In this document: piece after piece, positions 27,910-36,038 of the stretch
Position numbering within the stretch: position 1 is the stretch's first letter
Layout of the letters: each line of letters begins with the position of its first letter
Assembly: GCA_041494885.1 (NCBI GenBank)
Contig: JBGQBO010000008.1
Span: 62,001 to 126,000 of the forward strand
Reading direction: 5' to 3'
From: JAIQFV01 sp041494885
GTDB lineage: Bacteria; Acidobacteriota; Terriglobia; JAIQFV01
Length of the DNA stretch: 64,000 nucleotides
Notes under the pieces: model-generated
What the model saw: only the letters and a program-made list of their open reading frames with translations
Database searches by the model: none
What the model was told of the DNA's origin: nothing
Translations under genes and position numbers: made by a program

Positions 27910-30210
27910 TCATTCCGTTCCGTTCTGGGGGTAGATCTTTTTGTAATAGCTGAGATTTCGCAGAAGAATTTGAACATATTCCCGCGTTTCAGTAAATGGA
28001 ATGCTCTCGACAAATTCCATGGGATCTTCGGCCATTCCCGCCATGGACTGTTCCTCTGTCCAGGCGATCACGCGATCATCTCCCGCATTGTAGGACGCCA
28101 GCGCCAGCGCCAGTCTTCCATTGAAGCGGTGCAGGGTATCCGCCAAATAAGCAACGCCCAGCCGGATATTGATTTCCGGATCGTAGACATTCTTGGGCTT
28201 CCAACGAGGGAGCTTTTCCTTCCTGGCATACCTGCGGGCCTCACGCGGCAACAACTGCATCAGTCCCTGGGCCTTGGCAGGAGATTTGGCCCCCGCGTCA
28301 AACGCGGATTCCTGCCGAATGAGTGCTGCCACAAGATAGGGATCCACTCCTTTCCGTTCTGCGGCGGCACGAATGGCCGACCAAAATGGCAAAGGGAACA
28401 GGGCACGCCAGAAGTTCATGGGCAGTTGATCCAGCGAAGTCCGATAGTAGTCGGGAAATGCCTGCCTCACCGTCGCCATCGCCACTCCATAATTCTGACG
28501 GCTCAAATAAATCCCGGCAAGCTCCCCCGTGGCCTCAACCGAACGAGTTCGATCGAGAAGCCCCCGTAACTCCCGTACCGCCAAATCGAGGATGGAGATC
28601 CTTCTGAACAAATCAACTCGCTTCAATGAATCCCTGGTGTTTGAGTCGGCGGCTCCCGGATCATCGAGAAGGACCTTGGACTTGAAACTGGGCAGGTCTA
28701 CATCCGGTTTTCCGGTTTCTTCCCCCAGCCGCAATTTGGACAATCTCTCGCGCGCCGATTGGGCATAAAGGCTTTCCCCGAAATTTCGGATTATGGCGCC
28801 AAAATAAACTGCCGCCTCAGGAGGATTCGACATCTCCGCTATTCGTCCCAGCCAATAGAGCGCGGGCCCCGTCCGGCCGGACTCCGGATAGAGCCCCACA
28901 AAGCGTTTGAATAAGCCCTGCGCCTCCGTGTAGTCACGCCGTAGGTAGGCGCTCCAGGCAACACGAAAGAGGGCTTCCAAGGCGTTCCTGCCTCCGGGAA
29001 ACCGCTGGGCGATTTTTTCAAATTCGAGTGTTGCCCGCGGGCGATCGTGATGAACCAGGAAGTAATTTCCCAGCGAGAAGATGCCGGCCTCGGTCCATGG
29101 ACTGGAGGGGTACTTTTCTTCAAGCCGCAAAATGGCTTGCTCAAATTCTCCCGCTGATTTCTTGGATCTTTTTCTTTTTAGCTCCGCCGAGGCGTACAAC
29201 CATTCCGCCTCCTTTTCTCCTGTCAGTGGAGCGGCTTTCGATAAGGCATTCCCCGCCTCGCGGATCCGTCCAAGAGAGAGAAGGCATTTGCCGATCTTCA
29301 ATTGGAGGTTTGCTCTCTCGTCCTCCGATGCGCGCTGACCCGGCTTTTTCCCCGAGGTCACCAAACTTTGATAGTCTGAAAGGGCTTCTTTGTATCGTTT
29401 CTGACCATAAAAAGCTTCAGCCCGTGCCAGAACTGCCGAAGGTGTTGGCGGGGGAATCGACGAAGGGTGGAGGCGATGCAGGGTCTGTATCATGTCCTTG
29501 GCCTGCGCGGCTTCTGAACTCAACGCATAACCATAGGCAATACGTTGCAGAACCTTGGACTCCGCGCTCCAATTGGATCCAGTTTCATAAGCCTGGGCGG
29601 CAACAAGCAGGAGGCGAGGCGAGGAATCAAGATTGGGGAGCCCTTCCAAAAGATCAATGCATCGGCCTGACACATTGCTCTCAATCCAAATCTGGCACCG
29701 CTCCAAAATGACGTCGACTCCCAACCGGCTCGACGGAAAGCGGGTCGGAAAATCTTCAAGTGCTGCCAGGGCCGCAGGAAAGGACTTGACCCGACGCTGG
29801 CTCCGGGCAAGGAACAAGGCGGCGTAATCCGCAACCACGAGATTCTTGAGGTTGGGTTTCGCAAAGAACTCTGCCGCAGAGTTGAATTCCCCGTTCTGAA
29901 AGGCCGAATAACCCAATGCAAAGGAGGCCAGTGCCGCAATTTCGGGGTCTTCAGATTGTTGGGAGACCAGCACAAGCTGGTGCACTACGGAGGGAGCTCC
30001 CGTCGCCGCCAATTGCTTTGCCAGGGTCTCCAGGGGTTCCGATTGAGGGCTGGCTGCCGCCCAACTTACAGGAAGAAGCGGAGGTGCAAGAAAGAGGAGA
30101 GCAGACACAATGAGACGGGCCGCACTCTTCAACGGGGAGGAATGATGCAGGAAAGCAGGACTACGAAAAAGAGCCCTGCCGTATAACACGGGGGATTGCT
30201 TGATGCTCAC
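27910..30210 (-). CDS. Soluble lytic murein transglycosylase with TPR-like repeats
   Basis: About 766 residues. The start is uncertain: the frame opens with TTG at 30267, but I favour GTG at 30210. The signal segment is LIVSALLFLAPPLLPVSWAA. Residues about 60-560 are tetratricopeptide/superhelical repeats, as in the doughnut of Slt70. The C-terminal SLT domain (about 600-750) has the catalytic Glu in LIRQESAFDAGAKSPAKAQGLMQLLP and the later ASYNAGDDRV. It cleaves peptidoglycan with 1,6-anhydro product formation. It is the last gene of the run that begins with the Mla-type transporter. Confidence 0.92.
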   Translation of the reverse strand: MSIKQSPVLYGRALFRSPAFLHHSSPLKSAARLIVSALLFLAPPLLPVSWAAASPQSEPLETLAKQLAATGAPSVVHQLVLVSQQSEDPEIAALASFALGYSAFQNGEFNSAAEFFAKPNLKNLVVADYAALFLARSQRRVKSFPAALAALEDFPTRFPSSRLGVDVILERCQIWIESNVSGRCIDLLEGLPNLDSSPRLLLVAAQAYETGSNWSAESKVLQRIAYGYALSSEAAQAKDMIQTLHRLHPSSIPPPTPSAVLARAEAFYGQKRYKEALSDYQSLVTSGKKPGQRASEDERANLQLKIGKCLLSLGRIREAGNALSKAAPLTGEKEAEWLYASAELKRKRSKKSAGEFEQAILRLEEKYPSSPWTEAGIFSLGNYFLVHHDRPRATLEFEKIAQRFPGGRNALEALFRVAWSAYLRRDYTEAQGLFKRFVGLYPESGRTGPALYWLGRIAEMSNPPEAAVYFGAIIRNFGESLYAQSARERLSKLRLGEETGKPDVDLPSFKSKVLLDDPGAADSNTRDSLKRVDLFRRISILDLAVRELRGLLDRTRSVEATGELAGIYLSRQNYGVAMATVRQAFPDYYRTSLDQLPMNFWRALFPLPFWSAIRAAAERKGVDPYLVAALIRQESAFDAGAKSPAKAQGLMQLLPREARRYARKEKLPRWKPKNVYDPEINIRLGVAYLADTLHRFNGRLALALASYNAGDDRVIAWTEEQSMAGMAEDPMEFVESIPFTETREYVQILLRNLSYYKKIYPQNGTE

Positions 30211-30247
30211 AATCTTTCGATCGATTTCAGACTTCTCCCTGCAGAAA

Positions 30248-32065
30248 TTATTCCGCGGCCGCCCCAATCATGGGTCCGGGGGAATCGCTGCCCAGAGCTC
30301 CCGAGTCATTCTCGCCGAGCGTGCGCACTAACTCATCATGGAAATAATCGATCTTGCTCGAAACCAATGGGGACACACGTTTCATATACATATCTCGGCT
30401 GCGGTCGATGTCTTCCTTAAGCCGGTCGTAGAGATCACGATTCTTTCGTCCCGCCAGGACCTTCTGCTCATTGTAAAGTTTGATTTCCGAGACCAGGAGC
30501 CGTGCAAAACGCTTCGCATCGTTATGCAACTTGACTTCCTGCTCGTTGCTCGAAGGGACCGGGGACACTCCAGGTGATGTAAGTTGCTCCATCGCCGGGG
30601 GGGCCACGGGTTCTGGCGCCCTGACCTCTCCAGCGGAAGGAGGTCCCATCTGAACAGGAGCGGGTGCAGCAGGAACAGCCGGTGGTGCGGAAGGACGTTC
30701 TCCGAAGGGTGCGGAGACCGACGGCCCCTCGCCGGATGGCACACTAGCTTGGACTTCAGCTCGTGGGGGGGGAACCACTCGGGCCCGGTAAGCCAGCAGC
30801 TCAATGGAAAGCGCGACCAGCCGGACGAGCAGTTCGAGCGCCTCGATATCATACGTGCCTTCCGCTTTTGTTCCCCCATCCGCATATAAGACCGCTGTCG
30901 ATTTTCCCTTGACCACAAGGGGAACGGCCACAAAAGAATCGTTCAACGGCATTCCCAGACGTTGGATCAGCAGCGCATTGTCTCGATGGGAATTCAGAGC
31001 CCCCTGGACGGCGCGCTTTTCGGCATAGGTCTGCCGAAGAATCGTTTCATTCTCCACGGAAAAATGAACGGCCTTGATGTCCTGATCCGAAAAGATCTCT
31101 GACGAGAAACCCCGGGATCGCCACCCCAGGAACAGGTCACCCTTGGCCACAAACAGAGCTACACGGGCTGAGAACTGAGCCGCTTCATCCAGGAAAGCAG
31201 TCAGGATATCGACCTGCGATTTCTTACCTTCGATCTGATCGAGGGAGGCCACCAACCGCTGGAGCAGGCCATGAACCGCTTGCGCTCGTTCCAGCCCCTG
31301 GGCCTCCAACACCCTGGCCATTCGCTCGTCCAGATCCTTTCGCTCCTCCGTCAGGCGATTCACAGAGTCGTTCCTCTCCGACAGCGATTGGGAAAGCCTG
31401 GAGATCTCCTCGGTCAACTGGGTCTTTTCCTGGAGCAGTCCGTTCTTCTCCCCTTCGTTTTGTTCGGCCGCTCCCTTGAGATGGTTCGTCTCCTCACCTA
31501 ACCTGAAGATCTGTTCACTCAACCGGCCGACTTCCTGACGCAAGCTGTTTTTCTCGTTTTCCTGTAATTCGACTTCAGCTTTTAGCTTTGTTGCTTCTTC
31601 GTTCAATGTGGCGATCTGCTCCGCCCATTGGGTTTTTTCCAGGCGTAACTCATTCTCCTCAACTTCATGCCGCTCGATCCCTGCGTTTAACCGCGCAATC
31701 TCCTCATTCAAGCGGGAGTTCAGTTCGCTGAGGTCACCCTTTTCCTGGCGCAGACCGTTGCTCTCTCCCTGAAGTTGATCAACCAGACCGCTCAACCTTA
31801 CAACCTCTTCATTCCAAGTCACTTGTTGCTGGTCTAACTTTGTGGACGAATCCACGAATGAACCAAAGGTCTCTTGAATCTGATGTTCCAGACGTTCCGT
31901 CAGGGGATGGGAGGTGGCCTCCACCTCGTTTTCGAGTTGGTTCAGGCTTTCGAGGAACTGGGAGCGAAGCGCGCCAATGCGGTCCTTCAGGGACTGATTT
32001 TGCGACGTCAGCGTGCGGTGCAAATCGTCCTTGAACTTGATCATGATCTCGTCGCTGGTTGCCAT
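30248..32065 (-). CDS. Long coiled-coil protein with GAF-like domain
   Basis: A 605-residue protein without signal peptide or membrane helix. Residues about 10-270 are an almost continuous coiled coil with a regular ENxLRxE pattern (WNEEVVRLSGLVDQLQGE onward). Residues about 285-435 resemble a GAF-like sensor domain (FSDQDIKAVHFS, SFVAVPLVVKGKSTAVLYADG, EALELLVRLVALSIELLA). A Pro/Ala-rich linker and a helical C-terminus (EVKLHNDAKRFARLLVSEIKLYNEQKV) close the protein; similar C-termini occur in acidobacterial/myxobacterial GAF proteins. Function is unknown. It lies 82 bp after the MCE gene on the same strand. Confidence 0.78.
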   Translation of the reverse strand: MATSDEIMIKFKDDLHRTLTSQNQSLKDRIGALRSQFLESLNQLENEVEATSHPLTERLEHQIQETFGSFVDSSTKLDQQQVTWNEEVVRLSGLVDQLQGESNGLRQEKGDLSELNSRLNEEIARLNAGIERHEVEENELRLEKTQWAEQIATLNEEATKLKAEVELQENEKNSLRQEVGRLSEQIFRLGEETNHLKGAAEQNEGEKNGLLQEKTQLTEEISRLSQSLSERNDSVNRLTEERKDLDERMARVLEAQGLERAQAVHGLLQRLVASLDQIEGKKSQVDILTAFLDEAAQFSARVALFVAKGDLFLGWRSRGFSSEIFSDQDIKAVHFSVENETILRQTYAEKRAVQGALNSHRDNALLIQRLGMPLNDSFVAVPLVVKGKSTAVLYADGGTKAEGTYDIEALELLVRLVALSIELLAYRARVVPPPRAEVQASVPSGEGPSVSAPFGERPSAPPAVPAAPAPVQMGPPSAGEVRAPEPVAPPAMEQLTSPGVSPVPSSNEQEVKLHNDAKRFARLLVSEIKLYNEQKVLAGRKNRDLYDRLKEDIDRSRDMYMKRVSPLVSSKIDYFHDELVRTLGENDSGALGSDSPGPMIGAAAE

Positions 32066-32147
32066 GGGAAAGCTTTCTACCTGAGACTTTCAAAAATTAT
32101 TATCGAGAGCGGAGACAAAGTCAACGGAAAACAAAGACTGCGGCCGA

Positions 32148-33221
32148 TCAGAAGACCTTGAACTTAATGGTAAGAAAGCGTTTCGGATTCTTTCGAAAGT
32201 CATAAATCAACTTGACGACCTCTGCCGACGCTGCATTCAGGTTATTGTACAGCTCTTTGTCATTCATCAACCGGCCCACCGTGCCCTCACCATGGTCGAT
32301 CTTGTCTGTGATGGCAGTGATGCGGTCCAGGGCGTGATTCATCTTGTTATAAAGTTCCTGGTCAGCTGCCAACTTTCCCAAAGTCCCTTCTCCCTTTTCA
32401 ATTCGGCTGACGACGGCCTTCGACTTCGCAACGGTCTCATTCAAGTTGTTGTAGAGCGATTCGTCCTTAAAGAGCTTTCCGACGGTGCCCTGGCCCGCCT
32501 CCAGCCGGTCTGCAATCCTATTCAACTTCTCAGCGGCCACATTAAAGTGATCGTACAACTGGGTGTCGACCAAAAGCTTGCCAATCGATCCCTGCCCCCT
32601 TTTCATCTGGTCCATAAGATCGGAGGCCACCTGGACCGTGTGGGACACATTGTTGTACAAGGTCGGATCATTGATAAACTTGCCTACCGATCCCTCACCC
32701 TTGTCGATTTTTTCTGTGATCGATTTGACTTTATCACTGAGGACATCCAGATTGGCCAGCAAATCGTTCGAAGATTCCACCAGCTTTTTGATATCCGCTT
32801 CCTCCGATCCTTCCACGGTTCCGCCTTCTCCCACAGGGGTTCCTTTTAGACCCCGGCTCAGTTCGATGTACTTGTCCCCTAAAAGGCCGATCGAACCCAG
32901 TCGGGCCTTGGAGTCGGTGCGGATATCCTTTTGATACGTGTTCCTGATGGACATTGTGATCTCGACTGCCCGGAGCGGATCCAGACTACTCGAAATGGCG
33001 ACGGTATCAACCTTGCCGATCTCCACCCCTGCCAGCCAGACCGGAGCACCTTCCTTGAGCCCGGACGCTGCCGGCAAATACGTTTTCACATGGAATCGCG
33101 CTGCGAATATCCCGCCTTTGCCGCTGATGAAAAAAATCGCCACGACCAGGATGGCAACGCTTACGACCACGAGCACTCCCACCCGCACTTCCGACAAGGT
33201 CACTTTTTTGGACTGAGCCAT
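32148..33221 (-). CDS. MCE/MlaD-family lipid-binding protein with five 34-residue repeats
   Basis: A 357-residue protein with AAGGAG upstream of the ATG. An N-terminal membrane helix (about 13-33) anchors it in the inner membrane. A single MCE domain (about 40-120, FHVKTYLPAASGLKEGAPVWLAGVEIGKV) forms the periplasmic lipid-binding ring of Mla-type transporters. The C-terminal half (about 175-345) contains five tandem copies of a 34-residue unit starting G[EQ]G[ST]xG[KR], followed by DxxLYNN. The permease and ATPase genes precede it, so it is the substrate-binding component of a phospholipid transporter between the two membranes. Confidence 0.92.
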   Translation of the reverse strand: MAQSKKVTLSEVRVGVLVVVSVAILVVAIFFISGKGGIFAARFHVKTYLPAASGLKEGAPVWLAGVEIGKVDTVAISSSLDPLRAVEITMSIRNTYQKDIRTDSKARLGSIGLLGDKYIELSRGLKGTPVGEGGTVEGSEEADIKKLVESSNDLLANLDVLSDKVKSITEKIDKGEGSVGKFINDPTLYNNVSHTVQVASDLMDQMKRGQGSIGKLLVDTQLYDHFNVAAEKLNRIADRLEAGQGTVGKLFKDESLYNNLNETVAKSKAVVSRIEKGEGTLGKLAADQELYNKMNHALDRITAITDKIDHGEGTVGRLMNDKELYNNLNAASAEVVKLIYDFRKNPKRFLTIKFKVF

Positions 33222-33302
33222 GGGATCTCCTTAGAACCGGTAACCCACCTCGAGTTCTTTGATGCTACCCACTCGCGAGCCTTTTCAAGCCTAGGTACCT
33301 TG

Positions 33303-34154
33303 CTACGACAGGAATTGTCGAATGAAGGGTTGCGACTGTTTGGCTTTCAGCAAATCCGATTCGTTCCCTTCAAAGACGATTTTCCCCTCCTTTAGGACAA
33401 TAAAGGAGGTGCGCAGGTCGGGTGCTTGTGGATTGCGCAGATCCACACTATCAAAACCAATGCTTCGCCCGGCCGGCACGACCTGCTCGCTGGCAAGCGT
33501 AAAGGCGTCCGTCAGCCGATTCGTCACAAAAACAGATGTGACACCCTCCTGGTCGCGCAGCTTCAGAATCATTTCCACAATGGTCCGCCCTGTCAACGGG
33601 TCCAGGCCTGCAGTGGGCTCGTCATAGAGAATAATCCTGGGCTTTGTGATCAATGCTCGCGCCAGGGCGACCCGCCGGCGCATCCCTCCCGACAGATCCG
33701 AGGGCATTAGATAGATGGCATCCTCGAGCCCCACGAACCCCAGCACCTCGCGCACTTGCTGTTCGATCTCTTCCCCCTCTTGTCCTCCCTCTTCATTCAA
33801 CCGGTAGGCCACATTTTCTAACACGGTCAACGAATCGAAGAGCGCCGACTCTTGAAAGACGATCCCGATGTTCTTCCTGAGAGGCATGAGCTTGTCTTCG
33901 CTCAGGGCGCTAATTTCCTGATGATTGACAAAAATTTGGCCTCCATCCGGCCGAATCAAACCGGCAATCAATTTGATGAGGACGGTCTTGCCGGATCCAC
34001 TCTCTCCCAAGATGATCTTTGTTTCGCCTTCTTTGACAATGAATGAGACCTCATTCAAGACCCGGAAGTCTTTGAACCAAAGGGTGACATCTCTCACTTC
34101 GATGACTGCATCGGCGGACGGCGCCGGGATCGGCCACGGGGAAGATAAACTCAT
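33303..34154 (-). CDS. mlaF: ABC transporter ATPase, MlaF-type
   Basis: A 283-residue ATPase of the Mla/Mkl lipid transport family. It has Walker A GESGSGKTVL, signature DLSGGMRRR, Walker B IILYDEPTAGLDP and a Q-loop IVFQESALFD. The frame runs upstream to 34382, but the start is the ATG at 34154, which overlaps the permease stop codon in an ATGA arrangement typical of translational coupling. It powers lipid movement through the permease and MCE protein encoded next to it. Confidence 0.93.
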   Translation of the reverse strand: MSLSSPWPIPAPSADAVIEVRDVTLWFKDFRVLNEVSFIVKEGETKIILGESGSGKTVLIKLIAGLIRPDGGQIFVNHQEISALSEDKLMPLRKNIGIVFQESALFDSLTVLENVAYRLNEEGGQEGEEIEQQVREVLGFVGLEDAIYLMPSDLSGGMRRRVALARALITKPRIILYDEPTAGLDPLTGRTIVEMILKLRDQEGVTSVFVTNRLTDAFTLASEQVVPAGRSIGFDSVDLRNPQAPDLRTSFIVLKEGKIVFEGNESDLLKAKQSQPFIRQFLS

Positions 34155-34933
34155 CGGAAAAACACCAAAGCGACCCGGGTTAGGACGGCGTCGACAGCGA
34201 GAATCAGAATGGACGACGCCACGACCGCCTGGGTCGTGCTGCGTCCCACACCTTGCGTGCCCCCGTAAGTTCGGAACCCACAATAACAGCCCACGCTCGC
34301 CACAATGGCCCCAAACACAAAGGGCTTCAACAAACCCTCCAGCAGATCGTTGTAATCCAGATTGTGATACACCGTCGACCAATACAATGCCGAAGAGATA
34401 TGGAGCAGGAAGCGCGCCACGATGTAACCGCCAAAAATTCCAATAAAATCACACACCGCTGTCAGCAATGGAAGCATGGTCACGGTGGCCACCAACCGCG
34501 GCGTCGTGAGTTTCTTGCTGGGGTCCGTGCCGAGAGCCCGCATCGCAAGAATCTGGTCACTGACCACCATCGAACCAATCTCCGAGGCCATTCCGGAACT
34601 ATTGCGACCGGCCACCATGAGCGCGCTCAGGACGGGCCCCAATTCTCTCACCAGGGAAACGGCAACCAGTTGCCCCGTCAACCCTACAGCTCCAAACGAT
34701 TGCAGGCTCTTGGCGGATTGCATCGCCAACACCGCGCCCGTAAAGAATCCCGTCAGGCAGATGATGGTCAACGATCCGACACCAATAATGTCCATCTGAA
34801 CAAGGGTTTCCTGAAGATAGTGGGGGCGGTGGAACAGGTTGGTGAAGGAGCGGCAGCCCTGCAAGGTGAAATTCTGGACCTCAAGAACCGCGCTGAGAAC
34901 AGCCTCAAAGATCAAGTCCAGCAAATCTCTCAT
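34151..34933 (-). CDS. mlaE: ABC transporter permease, MlaE-type
   Basis: A 260-residue polytopic membrane protein of the MlaE family. Family features include MDIIGVGSLTIICLTGFFTGAVLAMQSA, the conserved LVRELGPVLSALMVAGRNSSGMASEIGSM (coupling region) and YGGTQGVGRSTTQAVVAS near the C-terminus. It opens the operon mlaE-mlaF-MCE, whose products move phospholipid between inner and outer membrane. It also supports the Gram-negative assignment. Confidence 0.94.
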   Translation of the reverse strand: MRDLLDLIFEAVLSAVLEVQNFTLQGCRSFTNLFHRPHYLQETLVQMDIIGVGSLTIICLTGFFTGAVLAMQSAKSLQSFGAVGLTGQLVAVSLVRELGPVLSALMVAGRNSSGMASEIGSMVVSDQILAMRALGTDPSKKLTTPRLVATVTMLPLLTAVCDFIGIFGGYIVARFLLHISSALYWSTVYHNLDYNDLLEGLLKPFVFGAIVASVGCYCGFRTYGGTQGVGRSTTQAVVASSILILAVDAVLTRVALVFFR

Positions 34934-35300
34934 ATGAAGGATATGACGGCAATTATAGCCATTGTTCTCAATTGGCGGCGTGTGATGCTTCGGTCCTGTC
35001 GAAGCCTATTTAAACAGATGGATTTTGGCGTGTCAAACCTTTGTGGACGTAAGAGCGAAGGAAAGATTAAGTGACAAGGGCGAGGGTGCCTAATCCAATT
35101 CGCGAAATCTCGCGATAAAAGGCGCCCGGCTTTCAAATCTCGGGATGATTTGGAAGTCACACCGAGCGTCCATCCCGGCGGAACTCCTCAATAAAGGGAG
35201 CAAAGCGGTGGATGGCGTCCCCAGAAATTACAGGTGTCTGCAACTCGATCGCCTAAACATCCACCGTCCATCCACTGAGATCGTTCTTAGATGTTTCTTG

Positions 35301-35330
35301 TTGACAATCTCACGAATTCAATGAAAATAT
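35301..35330 (+). promoter_or_regulatory. Promoter of the ribbon-helix-helix regulator
   Basis: A perfect -35 TTGACA (35301-35306) is followed, with an 18-bp spacer, by the extended -10 TG-A-AAATAT (35322-35330). The predicted start of transcription falls at about 35337, right at the edge of the palindrome. Confidence 0.5.
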
Positions 35331-35338
35331 CCCAAATA

Positions 35339-35354
35339 CCATCCATATGGATGG
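35339..35354. promoter_or_regulatory. 16-bp perfect palindrome, probable RHH operator
   Basis: CCATCCATATGGATGG is a perfect inverted repeat located between the -10 element and the ribosome binding site, 12 bp before the ATG at 35367. Ribbon-helix-helix dimers bind such short palindromes, so autorepression is likely. Additional GGATGG half-sites upstream could give cooperative binding. Confidence 0.6.
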
Positions 35355-35366
35355 CGAGGAGATGAT

Positions 35367-35753
35367 ATGGCTGACAGCGAAAAGATCACCATCAACATGA
35401 GCCCCGTCGACCTCGGCAAGATTGACGTGCTGGTGGAACAGGGGCACTACTCGAACCGGACCGATTTCATCCGCACTGCGATCCGGTCACAGCTGGAAAA
35501 ACACACAGTCGATGTTCAACAGGCCGTTTCCCTTTTCTCATTCCTCGTGGGGGTGGCTGTTTATAACCGCAGCCAGTTGGAAAAGCTCAAAGCAAGGCAC
35601 AAGAAGCTCAAGTTAACCGTCATCGGCGCGTTGCACCTTTCAAAGGACATTTCCCCCGCTCTAGCCTGCGAGGTCATCGAATCCGTGCGGGTGCGCGGCA
35701 TTTTTAATGCCAGCGAGGAAATCAAGGCCGCTCTGGCCGACAGGATCCAATAG
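35367..35753 (+). CDS. Ribbon-helix-helix (CopG/Arc-type) regulator
   Basis: A 128-residue protein with GAGGAG 5 nt before its ATG. Residues about 5-50 are a ribbon-helix-helix domain: beta strand EKITINMSP, then two helices (LGKIDVLVEQ and NRTDFIRTAIRSQLEKH). The remaining 75 residues are a predicted alpha/beta domain with no motif that I recognise (SLFSFLVGVAVYNRSQLEKLKARHKKLKLTVIGALHL). It is not obviously part of a toxin-antitoxin pair, because no toxin gene follows. The nearest downstream genes are the 2-oxoacid dehydrogenase operon, about 285 bp away. Confidence 0.85.
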   Translation: MADSEKITINMSPVDLGKIDVLVEQGHYSNRTDFIRTAIRSQLEKHTVDVQQAVSLFSFLVGVAVYNRSQLEKLKARHKKLKLTVIGALHLSKDISPALACEVIESVRVRGIFNASEEIKAALADRIQ

Positions 35754-35951
35754 CGCTACCTTGTGCCTTTCCTTGGACGGGATGACGCAGACAAAGCTCT
35801 CTTTGCGAGGTGTGCGATGTCGAATCAATCGACTCTCCAGCTTGATCGGGAGCCTATGCGAATCAGGCCGAATCCAGTCGCGCCGAGATCACAACCTGGG
35901 TATGTGCCATCCCGTCCTCTGGCCCGGATTGCTTCCCGCCAAGACGCCTTA

Positions 35952-35960
35952 TGCTATAAT
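35952..35960 (+). promoter_or_regulatory. Extended -10 promoter for the lpd operon
   Basis: TG-C-TATAAT lies 78 bp before the GTG start of the dihydrolipoyl dehydrogenase gene. A TTGCTT at 35929-35934 is too far upstream (20 bp) to be an ideal -35. Confidence 0.45.
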
Positions 35961-36038
35961 CGCGGGCGATTCAGTCATTACTTCCACGACACCAAGAATT
36001 AGAGCCACAGTTTCTAATTCAGCCGGAGGTTTCTTAGC

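Larger units (their letters stand above)
34934..35366. other. Non-coding gap before the ribbon-helix-helix gene
   Basis: Bases 34934-35160 show nothing I can support. From 35170 onward there are scattered half-sites (CCATCC or GGATGG at 35170-35175, 35210-35215 and 35268-35273) related to the 16-bp palindrome at 35339, and then the promoter of the downstream regulator. Confidence 0.5.

Noticed and set aside
34155..34382. N-terminal extension of the MlaF ATPase
   Set aside because: It is an out-of-frame reading of the mlaE gene; the ATGA overlap gives the natural start at 34154.
35367..35753. Toxin-antitoxin module
   Set aside because: The RHH protein is longer than typical antitoxins and no small toxin gene is adjacent.
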